NCBI GenBank assembly: GCA_017302255.1 | Contig: JAFLDV010000008.1 | Span: 58,621 to 122,620 of the forward strand | From: Gammaproteobacteria bacterium | Lineage (GTDB): Bacteria; Pseudomonadota; Gammaproteobacteria; Enterobacterales; Alteromonadaceae | Direction: 5' to 3' | Length of the DNA stretch: 64,000 bases | In this document: positions 35,499 through 44,804 of the stretch, in pieces | Position numbering within the stretch: position 1 is the first letter of the stretch | Layout of the letters: the number at the start of each line of letters is the position of its first letter | Notes under the pieces: model-generated | What the model was told of the DNA's origin: nothing | What the model saw: the letters and a program-made list of their open reading frames with translations, nothing else | Databases searched by the model: none | Position numbers and translations under genes: made by a program

Positions 35499-36428
35499 AT
35501 GGATATTTTCCTCGCTAATCCTCGTGGTTTTTGTGCCGGCGTTGACCGCGCTATCAGCATTGTGTCGCGTGCCTTGGAGTTATATGAGCCGCCAATTTAT
35601 GTGCGGCACGAAGTTGTGCACAACAAGTTTGTAGTTGATGGCCTGCGCCGCAGTGGCGCGGTGTTTGTCGATGAGCTAGACGAAGTGCCAGATAACAATA
35701 TTGTTATTTTTTCTGCTCACGGTGTATCACAAGCGGTTCGTGAAAATGCTCGGCAACGTGGCTTAAAAGTGTTCGATGCTACCTGTCCATTAGTGACTAA
35801 AGTGCATATGGAAGTCACCAGAGCCAGTCGCAAAGGGATTGAGTGTATTTTGATTGGCCATGCAGGTCACCCGGAAGTCGAAGGCACAATGGGGCAATAC
35901 GATAACCCACAAGGTGGCATTTATCTGGTTGAATCCGTTGAAGATGTTGAAAAACTGCAGGTGAAAAACCCTGCTGAGCTATGTTTTTCAAGCCAGACAA
36001 CTTTGTCAGTTGATGACACTGCCGATGTGATTGATGCGCTTCGCAAAAAGTACCCAGACATTGAAGGTCCGCGCAAAGACGATATTTGTTACGCTACACA
36101 AAATCGGCAAGACGCTGTGCGTGAATTGTCGGCGAAGGTCAATTTGCTATTGGTAGTTGGCGCGAAAAATAGCAGTAATAGTAACCGCTTGCGCGAGCTT
36201 GCTGAGAAGATGGGCTGTACTGCTTATCTAATCGATACAGCTGCCGATATTCAGCAACAATGGCTGACGGATGTCGCCGCTGTTGGTGTAACAGCAGGTG
36301 CGTCTGCACCAGAAGTGCTAGTTAAGCAAGTCGTCGAGCAACTGACGGCTTGGGGTGGCAAGCAAGTAATTGAACACCCAGGACGGGAAGAAAACGTAGT
36401 GTTTGCTGTTCCCGCCGAACTACGCTAA
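35499..36428 (+). CDS. ispH: 4-hydroxy-3-methylbut-2-enyl diphosphate reductase
   Basis: IspH is the last enzyme of the MEP pathway and makes IPP and DMAPP through an iron-sulfur cluster. The three cluster cysteines are in [12 protein letters not shown] (residue 12), [10 protein letters not shown] (about 96) and CYATQNRQ (about 197). Substrate-binding motifs HEVVHN, HGVS and [11 protein letters not shown] are present. The length of 309 residues is usual. It ends the ileS-lspA-fkpB-ispH block. In Pseudomonas a minor-pilin operon lies next to this gene, as it does here after the two regulator genes. Confidence 0.98.
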   Translation: MDIFLANPRGFCAGVDRAISIVSRALELYEPPIYVRHEVVHNKFVVDGLRRSGAVFVDELDEVPDNNIVIFSAHGVSQAVRENARQRGLKVFDATCPLVTKVHMEVTRASRKGIECILIGHAGHPEVEGTMGQYDNPQGGIYLVESVEDVEKLQVKNPAELCFSSQTTLSVDDTADVIDALRKKYPDIEGPRKDDICYATQNRQDAVRELSAKVNLLLVVGAKNSSNSNRLRELAEKMGCTAYLIDTAADIQQQWLTDVAAVGVTAGASAPEVLVKQVVEQLTAWGGKQVIEHPGREENVVFAVPAELR

Positions 36429-36443
36429 CCCAGAGGCACATGC

Positions 36444-37487
36444 ATGGACGCTCAATCTCATCATGTGCCAATGCAACAGCTGCTGCCGGAGTTTTGTCGC
36501 TCCGGCATAGTTTTACGGATTTTTGTGCTGGCCCAAGGTCTAGCCATAGTGCTGGCCTTGGTGCCAGGCGTCAGTAATGAGTTCTGGTCCCGACTTGGGC
36601 TTACTTCAATTTTCCTCCATTGGGTCACCTTACTAAGTGCGGCTCTCTTGTGCTTGTTTCGCCGGCGACTGCAATATGCCAGTCCGACGGTATTGGCTTG
36701 GCTGACTTTACTGCTGTTGATGTTGGTTACCTTGTTTGTCAGTATTTTTGCTTATGGCTTTTTACAGCACAACTCCTGGTCGCAAAGTGACCCTTTCCAT
36801 TTGTTCCTGCTGAAAACCATGTTAATCGCTTTGCTCGTTGGCGGTATGGGCATTCAGTTGTTTTCGCTTTACGTGCAGCACAGTTGGCGCTTAGGCGCGC
36901 AATCTCGGTCAGAGTTAGACGCTTTGCAGGCGCGAATTCAGCCTCACTTTTTGTTCAACAGTTTGAATGCGGCTGCTGAATTAACTCAGACCGATGCTGT
37001 TGCGGCGGAAACTGCCTTACTTGATTTAGCCGCGTTATTCCGCGCCGCCATGCACGCCGGCGCCGAAGTTACTTTGAAAGAAGAGCTTGAGCTATCGCGC
37101 CAATATTTGGCGTTGGAACAGTTGCGGCTGGATAGTCGATTGCAGATTGAATGGGATTTGCCGGCAGAAATTCCACAAATACGAGTGCCATGTTTAACGC
37201 TACAGCCGCTGTTGGAAAATGCCGTGCGTCACGGTATCGAACGCTGCGCTGCAGGCGGTGTTGTGCGGGTGCAACTGGTCGCAAGTGCGCGATTTGCTAC
37301 TATTGTCCTGATGAATCCGGTGGGTGATAATCGGAAAAAACACAGTGGCAACGGTATTGCGCTAGCCAATATTCGCCGTCGTCTGGAATTGATGTATGGT
37401 GATGGTGCAAGTCTGACTACCAGCAATCAAGATGGGCAATATCGAGTGAAGTTGGTTATTCCGGTGCAGGTATTAAACGCATCATGA
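36444..37487 (+). CDS. algZ: LytS/AlgZ-type sensor histidine kinase
   Basis: This 347-residue inner-membrane kinase has about four hydrophobic helices in the first 145 residues and no large periplasmic domain. The His_kinase region ARIQPHFLFNSLNAAAEL follows, with the phospho-histidine at residue 168. The ATPase part shows LQPLLENAVRHGIE (N box) and GNGIALANIRRRL (G box). This architecture matches FimS/AlgZ of Pseudomonas, partner of AlgR in the control of twitching pili. The stop overlaps the start of the response regulator (ATGA). What it senses is unknown. The ATG lies 16 bases after ispH with AGAGG upstream. Confidence 0.9.
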   Translation: MDAQSHHVPMQQLLPEFCRSGIVLRIFVLAQGLAIVLALVPGVSNEFWSRLGLTSIFLHWVTLLSAALLCLFRRRLQYASPTVLAWLTLLLLMLVTLFVSIFAYGFLQHNSWSQSDPFHLFLLKTMLIALLVGGMGIQLFSLYVQHSWRLGAQSRSELDALQARIQPHFLFNSLNAAAELTQTDAVAAETALLDLAALFRAAMHAGAEVTLKEELELSRQYLALEQLRLDSRLQIEWDLPAEIPQIRVPCLTLQPLLENAVRHGIERCAAGGVVRVQLVASARFATIVLMNPVGDNRKKHSGNGIALANIRRRLELMYGDGASLTTSNQDGQYRVKLVIPVQVLNAS

Positions 37488-38188
37488 GAGTATTAATAGT
37501 TGATGATGAGTCGTTAGCACGAGCGCGCTTAAAACGGCTACTATCCCAGCATGAGAGTTTTACTTGTGTCGGTGAGGCTGCGACGGCAAAAGAGGCCGTT
37601 GAACTATCATTTGCCTTGCTGCCTGATCTGGTGTTTTTGGATATCGAGATGCCTGATGCCGATGGGCTGTCAGTCGCAGCACAGCTCCTTAATTTAAATC
37701 CGCCGCCTGCTGTAGTTTTCGTTACCGCACACCCGCAACATGCGCTGGCAGCTTATCAAGTTGCGCCTGCAGATTATTTGCTCAAGCCAGTTTCTGCAGA
37801 ACGACTTGCACTGACCCTTAGCCGGTTGGGTGCTAAAACCAGAGCCCATATTGAGAAACAGCAAAGCCAGTGGTTAAGTTTCCGGACCGGTTTAGTCACT
37901 AGTCGAGTTGCATTGTCGGAGCTTTTTTACTTACAAGCTGGTGATAAATATGTCCGGATGGTGTTTGCTGGTGGCGAAGCTTTATTGGAACAAAGTTTGA
38001 AACAGTTGGAAGAGCAATATCCAAACGAGCTATTGCGGATCCATCGCAATACTTTAGTGCTAGCGTCCAAAGTTAAAGCTATCCATCAAACTCCCGATGG
38101 TCGGCATCTTCTTGAATTAAAACAGCATCATGAACTACTCGAGATCAGTCGTCGCGAGTTATCAAAACTCCGCCAGCTACTACTTTGA
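37484..38188 (+). CDS. algR: LytTR response regulator, AlgR type
   Basis: This 234-residue regulator has a receiver domain (about residues 1-120) with VDDE near the start, the phospho-acceptor Asp53 in FLDIEMPDADG, and KPV at the end. A LytTR DNA-binding domain follows (about 135-232), with FYLQAGDKYVRMVF and LLRIHRNTLV. It is the AlgR pattern and length (P. aeruginosa AlgR has 248 residues). Pairing with the upstream kinase is shown by a 4-base overlap. Two AlgR-type boxes lie immediately downstream, in front of the pilin operon, which is the likely target. Confidence 0.92.
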   Translation: MRVLIVDDESLARARLKRLLSQHESFTCVGEAATAKEAVELSFALLPDLVFLDIEMPDADGLSVAAQLLNLNPPPAVVFVTAHPQHALAAYQVAPADYLLKPVSAERLALTLSRLGAKTRAHIEKQQSQWLSFRTGLVTSRVALSELFYLQAGDKYVRMVFAGGEALLEQSLKQLEEQYPNELLRIHRNTLVLASKVKAIHQTPDGRHLLELKQHHELLEISRRELSKLRQLLL

Positions 38189-38198
38189 TTGTTGCAAA

Positions 38199-38228
38199 AC
38201 CGTTAGTCGGCAAAAAAGACCGTTAGTC
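38199..38228 (+). promoter_or_regulatory. Tandem AlgR/LytTR-type boxes before the pilin operon
   Basis: ACCGTTAGTC occurs twice (38199-38208 and 38219-38228), 20 bases apart, so both lie on the same DNA face. It differs by one base from the P. aeruginosa AlgR box CCGTTCGTC. A possible promoter (TTGTCT at 38244, TAGGCT at 38266) lies downstream, which suits activation of fimU by the neighbouring regulator. Confidence 0.72.
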
Positions 38229-38320
38229 AGATCCTGCTGGCTATTGTCTTTGGATTTCTTTAATTTAGGCTAAGCAAATAAATTCTCGACAGCAGTTTCG
38301 AGATTCTGGGGAGGTTTCGC

Positions 38321-38893
38321 TTGAAAAATCAGCGTTTTCAAAAACAACAAGGGTTTAACCTGGTTGAATTGCTAATTGCCGTAACGTTATTGGGCATAGG
38401 TTTGGCGTTGGCTGTGCCAGCGTTTACCAGTTTAACCAAGAAAGACAGAATTCAATCACAGTCGTCGGAAATTCAGACTGCACTGAATTATGCCCGCAAC
38501 GAAGCAATTCGGTTAAATGACAATGTGGTGTTTTGTCATTCGGCCAACCAACTAGTTTGCTCAACTCCGTCTGGTGCAGGTTGGGAAGGTTGGATTATCC
38601 GTCGAGCTGGGGCGAATATTGGTGCTGAAACTGGTGATGTGCTGCGTAAAGGCGTTATTGATCGCAGCGTGGTTAAAGTCTCATCCAATGGGACTTTATC
38701 ATCTGCGTTACATGTCATTCGCTACAACTCTCAGGGCTTAGCACGTTTTTTTGGTAACAATACCCCGTTATCCGCGCAAATCGAAGTGTGTATCGCCAGT
38801 GCTGAAGTTGCAGAAAATCTTTATTCTGTGCGGTTTAATTCTGGTGGTCGCAGTGAAGTTGTTAGAATTAACAACGCAGGGGTATGCCCATGA
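38321..38893 (+). CDS. fimU: GspH/FimT-family minor pseudopilin (FimU position)
   Basis: This 190-residue minor pilin helps prime type IV pilus assembly at the inner membrane. The type III signal is QQGFNLVELLIAVTLL, cleaved after the glycine, with Glu5 present. A GspH-type globular domain follows, with four cysteines (FCHS, LVCS, EVCI, GVCP). The start is TTG, decided by GGGGAGG seven bases upstream. It opens an operon whose next gene overlaps it (ATGA). In Pseudomonas this position is FimU. AlgR-like boxes lie about 100 bases upstream. Confidence 0.92.
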   Translation: MKNQRFQKQQGFNLVELLIAVTLLGIGLALAVPAFTSLTKKDRIQSQSSEIQTALNYARNEAIRLNDNVVFCHSANQLVCSTPSGAGWEGWIIRRAGANIGAETGDVLRKGVIDRSVVKVSSNGTLSSALHVIRYNSQGLARFFGNNTPLSAQIEVCIASAEVAENLYSVRFNSGGRSEVVRINNAGVCP

Positions 38894-39372
38894 AAAAACT
38901 TAACAAACCTCGCATGAGCAACAAAATGACCAGCTTCAAGTTGCAGCGTGGTATGACTATGCTGGAAATACTCATCGCAGTGATGGTGCTGTCAGTAGGC
39001 TTATTAGGCGTCGCTGGACTGCAAACGACCAACCTTCGTAACTCGCAAAGTGCTCATCAGCGCACCATGGCAGTGTTACTTGCATCTGGCATGGCAGAGC
39101 GTATTCGTGCGAATCGTACTTTGGCTTTAGCGGGTGGGTTTACACTAGCAAAAACCTGTGCATCGCTGTCATCGACCAGCTCGATTCAACAACTTGAACA
39201 AAAAAACTGGATTGACGAAGTTCGTGCAAGTCTTGGTAGTGTTGGCAGCACCTGTGGCGAAGTGACCTATTCTGCCGGTACTCGCACATACACAGTGATC
39301 GTCTATTGGGATGATTCCAAAGCCTTGGGTGGACGTGCTGACATGGCAGTTCGTAATTTGGTCAGCTTATAA
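38890..39372 (+). CDS. pilV: Minor pilin PilV
   Basis: The 160-residue protein carries the prepilin signal RGMTMLEILIAVMVLSVGLLGVAGLQ (Glu5 present) after a basic leader of about 21 residues. The conserved pattern S-A-H-Q-R-T-M-A and GMAERIRANR is typical of PilV. It is thought to sit in the priming tip complex with PilW, PilX, FimU and PilY1. The start is ATG 38890, overlapping the fimU stop, with AGGGG eight bases upstream; an in-frame ATG two codons earlier is less well placed. Its stop overlaps the pilW start. Confidence 0.92.
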   Translation: MKKLNKPRMSNKMTSFKLQRGMTMLEILIAVMVLSVGLLGVAGLQTTNLRNSQSAHQRTMAVLLASGMAERIRANRTLALAGGFTLAKTCASLSSTSSIQQLEQKNWIDEVRASLGSVGSTCGEVTYSAGTRTYTVIVYWDDSKALGGRADMAVRNLVSL

Positions 39373-40364
39373 TGGAAATGAAAAACATGCGTAAGTTATC
39401 CCGCGGTTTTACCATCACCGAATTGATGATTGCACTAGTCCTCAGTGCGTTTTTAGTGGGCGGCGTAGTTTCTGTCTACGTGGCGAATGTGCGAACTAGC
39501 CAAGTCAACGATGTGATGTCACAAGCACAGCAGGCTAGTCAGATTTCATTCCAACTGTTGACCCGTGATGTGCAACACGCTGGCTTTACTGGCTGCGGTA
39601 ATATGATTTCTGAACGCGTCGTCAACGTACTTCGGGTCGGAGGGCCGGATTGGTGGGCGCATTGGAACCAGTTTGGTGGTGTCACTGCTTACTCTGGTTT
39701 GCAGGGATATGAATCTTCAAATACAGCGATCCCATCTTTTGCTGGCGGTGGCGTCGTTCCTGTTGCAACTTCAGACGCAATTCGCATGATGTATGGCCGT
39801 GGAGTGAGCGCATCGGTAGTTTCACATAACTTAGCTGCCAACCCGCCATTGGTGATTAATCAGAATATGGCGGGTATTGTGGCGAACGATATAGTCATCG
39901 GTTGCGATTCTAAGATGGCCGTCATTTTCCAAGTCACTGCTGTAGCTGGCAATAATTTAAGTCATGCCGCAGGTATTGGTGCTCCAGGAAATAATTCAAA
40001 CAACTTTGGCTTTGGTGCCAATGGCGTCAATATTCCACAAACTTTAACTCCGGATGCAGGCATGATAGTACCGCTGGAAAGTATGGCTTGGTTTGTCGGT
40101 ACCGAAAATGGCGTGAACTCGCTATACCGGGTGGCGTTGGTCGCTGGTGCAATGCGTAACGAGATTATTCTATCCGGGGTTGAGGATATGGAACTGCAGT
40201 ATCTTGAGCGCGGTGGTGCAAATTATATTAATGCCAATGCGGTAAATGCATGGGAAGACGTAGTGGCTATGAGAGTTACTTTGGTGATGCAAAACAATGC
40301 GCAAACGCCAGTGAGTCTTAACATGCGAACAATCAGCCAGGTTATTAACCTGCGTAACCATTAA
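39372..40364 (+). CDS. pilW: Minor pilin PilW
   Basis: The 330-residue length is usual for PilW. The prepilin signal is RGFTITELMIALVLSAFLVGGVV, followed by YVANVRTSQVNDVMSQAQQASQISFQLLTRDVQHAGFTGC, which is characteristic. The large glycine and asparagine-rich globular domain follows, ending MRTISQVINLRNH. The start overlaps the pilV stop (TAATG). In the family it joins PilX and PilY1 at the pilus tip. Confidence 0.92.
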   Translation: MEMKNMRKLSRGFTITELMIALVLSAFLVGGVVSVYVANVRTSQVNDVMSQAQQASQISFQLLTRDVQHAGFTGCGNMISERVVNVLRVGGPDWWAHWNQFGGVTAYSGLQGYESSNTAIPSFAGGGVVPVATSDAIRMMYGRGVSASVVSHNLAANPPLVINQNMAGIVANDIVIGCDSKMAVIFQVTAVAGNNLSHAAGIGAPGNNSNNFGFGANGVNIPQTLTPDAGMIVPLESMAWFVGTENGVNSLYRVALVAGAMRNEIILSGVEDMELQYLERGGANYINANAVNAWEDVVAMRVTLVMQNNAQTPVSLNMRTISQVINLRNH

Positions 40365-40373
40365 GGAGATAAC

Positions 40374-40871
40374 ATGACTCGTTTAAGCAAGAGCCGCGGT
40401 GTAGCCTTAGTGATTAGCCTATTAATGCTAGTCGCAATCACTTTGTTGGCTATCAGCGCAATTCGCAATACCACGATGCAGGAAAAAATGGCTGCAAACC
40501 TCGGTGATCGCGAAATTGCAAAACAGATCGCCGAAGCAACCTTAAACTTTGCCTCGACTCAACTTGCAGCTGCTAACGGCAGTGCATGGTACACCGCCGC
40601 ATTACCAGTGCCAGCCAATGGCACAGCCGACCAATGGAATAACCCGTTATTTTGGGCAAATGCTGGGTCGCGCACAGTGACCATCAATAGCGTCAATTAT
40701 ACCGGTCAATTTATTGTTGAAAATTTGGGTTTATGGGCAAGTCGGCAAGACCCGACTTGTAAGCCGAAAGAAAACCCTTTGTGTGAGCGGCAAACCTTTA
40801 GAATCACGGCCCGAAATACTCCGGTGAATGGGCGTTCCAGTGTCATGTTACAAGTGGTATGGCGGCAATAA
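40374..40871 (+). CDS. pilX: Minor pilin PilX
   Basis: The 165-residue protein has the PilX/GspK-like signal RGVALVISLLMLVAITLLAISAIRNTTMQEKMAANLGDR. Glu5 is absent, as is normal for this class. Cysteines CKPK and CERQ occur late in the sequence. AAGGAG lies six bases before the ATG. It lies 9 bases after pilW and 22 bases before pilY1. By analogy it connects the minor pilin complex to PilY1. Confidence 0.92.
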   Translation: MTRLSKSRGVALVISLLMLVAITLLAISAIRNTTMQEKMAANLGDREIAKQIAEATLNFASTQLAAANGSAWYTAALPVPANGTADQWNNPLFWANAGSRTVTINSVNYTGQFIVENLGLWASRQDPTCKPKENPLCERQTFRITARNTPVNGRSSVMLQVVWRQ

Positions 40872-40893
40872 TCTGCTGCGCAAGGAGTTTAAT

Positions 40894-43800
40894 ATGAAAA
40901 GTTCGAAACCACAGTGGCAAGTGTTTTTACTCTGTGCGGCATTCGGCGCAACTAATGCGTATGCAGCTATAGATATATCGCAATCTCCACTTGAAACAGG
41001 CACAACCGTTGATCCAAATATTTTCTTTATGTTGGATGATTCTGGTTCGATGTTGCAGGGGATGATGCCGGAGAACTTAGAAGATAACGCGTCGTTGCCA
41101 AGCAGTTGTACATCGTACACTTACGCAAATTTAACGATGTGCTTTTTGAATACAAGCGCTAGAGCCTATTTGGCATCTTCTCATTTGAATAAAATGTATT
41201 ATAACCCCGCTATCACTTACCCAGTTCCAAAGAAGGGTGATGGCACGTCTTTCGGTAATGCATCATTTTCTGCGGCCAAGGTTGATGGTTATGCTACTTC
41301 AACTGCAACAATAGATTTGAGTTCAAAATATCGCGCTATGATGTCAGCACCGCCTTCAGGTGTTGGTACCGGCGCTGCCAAAAACTTCTCGATTTCACCA
41401 AGTGCAAATGAAGGGCAGGCGTTTTACTACGTTTACAACACAGGATGTTCAAATACTGTTTATTCGGATAGTTGTTATACCTACAAAAATCCATCTACAA
41501 GCGCCGAAAAGCAAAACTTTGCGAACTGGTTCTCTTATTATCGGACACGTTTATTATCAGCTAAAGCGGGTATCGGTGCAGCATTTCACGAACAAAGCAC
41601 AGCAATGCGCGTAGGCTACGGCACCATTAATAAAATGGGGTCAAAAGTTGGTGTGAAGCAATTCTCTGGCTCACCGCGGACCGCTTTTTTCAACTGGCTA
41701 TATGCTTTACCACACAATACCGGTGGTACTCCTTTGCGTACAGCACTTGCCAGCGCAGGTGAGTATTTCAAAACCAAGGAGCCATGGCGTACCAATCCAA
41801 CTGATTCTAGTTCTGCACTTTTAGAATGTCGGCAGAATTACGCTATCTTGATGACCGATGGTTATTATAATGACGGCAATTCGGGTGGCGAGCACGATAA
41901 CAATAATGGTTCAACCATTACCAGTCCAAAAGGGACTAGTTATACCTACACACCAAGTTCACCTTTTGCTTCAAGCGCCAGCAATACTCTTGCTGATATT
42001 GCAATGAATTACTGGAAAAATGAATTAGATGCCGGTTGGTCCGCAGGCGACAAATTAGATAATACTGTCCCGACAACCACTCAAAACCCAGCATTTTGGC
42101 AGCATATGGTGACCTTCGGTGTCGGTTTTGGGGTAACAGGTACTGTTAACCCAACGACGGCATTTAATGCTATCACTGGCGGTGGTTCAGTAACTTGGCC
42201 GTCAACTTCAACAGACCCAGGTAAGATTGACGATTTATTACATGCTGCTGTGAATGGTCGCGGTGGGTTCTTCACAGCAGGTGATCCTATTGCATTTGCA
42301 CAGGGGCTTGCTGAAACGCTGAGCAATATTGCTGAGCGGGTTGGTACTGCATCAAACATCGCTGCAACAGCCATTAACTCGCTGCAAACTGAATCAAACC
42401 TCTATCAAGCCCGTTATGTATCTGGTGAATGGTCTGGAGATTTGTGGTCTTACGCTGTGACTAACACGACAACACCAGTCTGGAAAGCTAGTGAAATGAT
42501 GCCGTCGCACACTGCTCGGAAGATTTATTACGGCTCTACTTCGACGGCAAAAGAGTTTTATTGGTCAAACATGACCAGCGGTGAACAAACTGCCATGGGT
42601 GGTGTGAGTACCGTTGTTGATTATGTGCGGGGCGACCAAAGCTTAGAGAAGCGCAACACCGGTGGTATTTATCGTAACCGCAATAAAATCTTGGGTGATT
42701 TAGTTAACTCATCGCCTGAGTTAGTCGCGGCGCCTTTGGATTTGAACTATCAACGTTATAACTGGACTGGCGCTACGAGTTACCGTGAGTTTATCGATGG
42801 TTCAGCAAAAACTAGAACCCAAATGATTTATGTAGGTGGTAATGATGGCATGTTGCATGGTTTTAATGCCAGCACTGGTGTTGAGAAATTTGCCTACATT
42901 CCGAAGAATGTGATGACGCCAGCAGTTGGGGACACAGTAAACGTACTGAAGAAATACACTGATCCAGCTTACATCCACCGTTTCTCAGTAGATGGTACTC
43001 CGGTCGCTGTTGATGTATATATCGGCTCGCCGGCGTCGTGGAAAACTATTCTAGTGGGTGGACTGGGTCGTGGTAGTGCTAACCACAGCGGTGGTGGCTT
43101 CTATGCTCTGGATATTACTAATCCCGATAGTTTTGATGCTTCAAAAGTGCTTTGGGACAAATCATTTGGTGAAACAGTTACTTATTTAGGTGAGCCGCAA
43201 ATCACTCGGACTAATACTGGCCAATGGGTAGTGATTTTGGGTTATGGTTACAACAATAGTGGTTATAAGTCAGGCATCCTTATTGTTAATTTAGAGAATG
43301 GTCTGATTTTAAAACAGATCCCAACAACTGCAGGCTCTTCAACAGATCCAAATGGTATGTCTGAGCTAAGTTTATTGGATATAAACTCTGATGGCTTAAC
43401 TGACTGGGTATATGGTGGTGATTTACATGGTAATATTTGGAAATTTGACTTATCAGGAACTTCTACAAGCGCTTGGAAAGTCGATTACAGCGGTGCTGCA
43501 TTATTCCAAGCAAAAGACGGTTCCGGCAATCGCCAAATGATTACTGGCGGTGTTATGAGCGTGATGGAGCCAAAAACAGGTAAAGTTTGGGTTTTCTTTG
43601 GCACTGGTCGTTACTTAAACCAAGATGATCCGAGCAATGCTGCCGTACAAACTTGGTATGGATTGCAAGATGGATCGGTGATTGCAGGTCGCAGTCAGTT
43701 AGACGTTCGATACATTAATAATGTTGGCTCGAGTAATAGAACAGTGACCGAAGCAAATACCATAGCTGTCGACAAAAAAGGCTGGTACATGGATTTGCCA

Positions 43801-44190
43801 ACTACACGTGAACGTATTGTCGACATGCCAATGTTGGTCGGTGGCGAATTATTGATGAACACAGTGATCCCTGATACCAACGTTTGTAACCCAAGTGGCT
43901 CAGGTTATTTGATGGCGATTTCACCGTTCACTGGCAGTCGACTGAAAAAACCATTCTTTGATTTAAATGGTGATGATGTATTCAATGATGCCGATAAATT
44001 AACGACGACTGATGGCCCTGTTCCGGCTAGTGGCATTAAAGTTGGTAGTCTCAATAGCGTTACGACGCTAGCGAAAGTGGGCGATGTAATTAAGAGTTAT
44101 AACAACTGCGAAGGCGCATGTATTGAGGGTCGAACCATTGATCCGACCAAAAACACTGGTATGCAATCGTGGCGAGAAATTTCCAAATAA
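40894..44190 (+). CDS. pilY1: Type IV pilus tip adhesin PilY1
   Basis: PilY1 is a large calcium-dependent protein at the pilus tip needed for pilus extension, adhesion and surface sensing. The 1098-residue precursor has a signal peptide (VFLLCAAFGATNAYA). A von Willebrand A-like N-terminal part follows with the metal site FFMLDDSGSM near residue 50. The C-terminal beta-propeller region has the calcium loop DINSDGLTD at about residues 829-837 and GGNDGMLHGFNASTG. ATG 40894 has AAGGAG seven bases upstream; an earlier in-frame ATG lies inside pilX. A gene like pilY2 is missing between it and pilE. Confidence 0.95.
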   Translation: MKSSKPQWQVFLLCAAFGATNAYAAIDISQSPLETGTTVDPNIFFMLDDSGSMLQGMMPENLEDNASLPSSCTSYTYANLTMCFLNTSARAYLASSHLNKMYYNPAITYPVPKKGDGTSFGNASFSAAKVDGYATSTATIDLSSKYRAMMSAPPSGVGTGAAKNFSISPSANEGQAFYYVYNTGCSNTVYSDSCYTYKNPSTSAEKQNFANWFSYYRTRLLSAKAGIGAAFHEQSTAMRVGYGTINKMGSKVGVKQFSGSPRTAFFNWLYALPHNTGGTPLRTALASAGEYFKTKEPWRTNPTDSSSALLECRQNYAILMTDGYYNDGNSGGEHDNNNGSTITSPKGTSYTYTPSSPFASSASNTLADIAMNYWKNELDAGWSAGDKLDNTVPTTTQNPAFWQHMVTFGVGFGVTGTVNPTTAFNAITGGGSVTWPSTSTDPGKIDDLLHAAVNGRGGFFTAGDPIAFAQGLAETLSNIAERVGTASNIAATAINSLQTESNLYQARYVSGEWSGDLWSYAVTNTTTPVWKASEMMPSHTARKIYYGSTSTAKEFYWSNMTSGEQTAMGGVSTVVDYVRGDQSLEKRNTGGIYRNRNKILGDLVNSSPELVAAPLDLNYQRYNWTGATSYREFIDGSAKTRTQMIYVGGNDGMLHGFNASTGVEKFAYIPKNVMTPAVGDTVNVLKKYTDPAYIHRFSVDGTPVAVDVYIGSPASWKTILVGGLGRGSANHSGGGFYALDITNPDSFDASKVLWDKSFGETVTYLGEPQITRTNTGQWVVILGYGYNNSGYKSGILIVNLENGLILKQIPTTAGSSTDPNGMSELSLLDINSDGLTDWVYGGDLHGNIWKFDLSGTSTSAWKVDYSGAALFQAKDGSGNRQMITGGVMSVMEPKTGKVWVFFGTGRYLNQDDPSNAAVQTWYGLQDGSVIAGRSQLDVRYINNVGSSNRTVTEANTIAVDKKGWYMDLPTTRERIVDMPMLVGGELLMNTVIPDTNVCNPSGSGYLMAISPFTGSRLKKPFFDLNGDDVFNDADKLTTTDGPVPASGIKVGSLNSVTTLAKVGDVIKSYNNCEGACIEGRTIDPTKNTGMQSWREISK

Positions 44191-44202
44191 ACTGGAGTAG
44201 TT

Positions 44203-44619
44203 ATGCGTAAACAATTTGGTTTTACATTAATGGAAATGATGATCACCATTGTGATTTTAGGGGTGTTGGTGGGCATTGCATTTCCAGCCTATAAGGGGCA
44301 GATGTCTTCGACCCGCCGTGCTGTTGCAGCCAGTTGTATTACTGAATTTGCGCAATTTATGGAACGCAATTACAGTACAAATATGACCTATGCGACCAAC
44401 AATGGGGTTGCGTTGGCTTTGCCAGCAACGAACTGTAGTAAAGATTTGACAGGTTATTACACCTTTGATCTGGTCAAGGATGCCTCAACCTATACATTAA
44501 AAGCGATTCCTGCCGGCACGCAAGCCGATGATTCGTGTGGCACATTAACTGTAAACCAGCTTAGTGAACGTACTGCAAATGGTCAGTCAGATACTGCAAC
44601 TATTAGCAAATGTTGGTGA
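44203..44619 (+). CDS. pilE: Minor pilin PilE
   Basis: The 138-residue protein has the prepilin signal FGFTLMEMMITIVILGVLVGIAFPAYKGQM with Glu5. A short globular domain follows with cysteines in ASCITEF, ATNCSKD, DDSCGT and SKCW, matching PilE of the Pseudomonas minor pilin operon. TGGAG precedes the ATG. It closes the first pilin operon, whose terminator follows 36 bases later. Confidence 0.92.
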   Translation: MRKQFGFTLMEMMITIVILGVLVGIAFPAYKGQMSSTRRAVAASCITEFAQFMERNYSTNMTYATNNGVALALPATNCSKDLTGYYTFDLVKDASTYTLKAIPAGTQADDSCGTLTVNQLSERTANGQSDTATISKCW

Positions 44620-44654
44620 TGTGCTGATTTAAGCGCTACGAAACAAATCTAAAC

Positions 44655-44688
44655 AAAGCCGACAATTAACAGCTGTCGGCTTTTTTTT
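44655..44688 (+). terminator. Terminator of the first pilin operon
   Basis: AAAGCCGACA and TGTCGGCTTT form a 10-bp stem with a 9-base loop, followed by a T-run. It separates the two pilin clusters, so the second must have its own promoter. Confidence 0.9.
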
Positions 44689-44804
44689 GCACTTATGCAG
44701 CGAAATTGCGCGCAATAATAAATATTTATCGGTATAAATTTGCTTATTGGTGACTATTAAGTAAATTTAAAGTTGCATTCATAGGTTGTCAAAGGGAGTT
44801 GACA

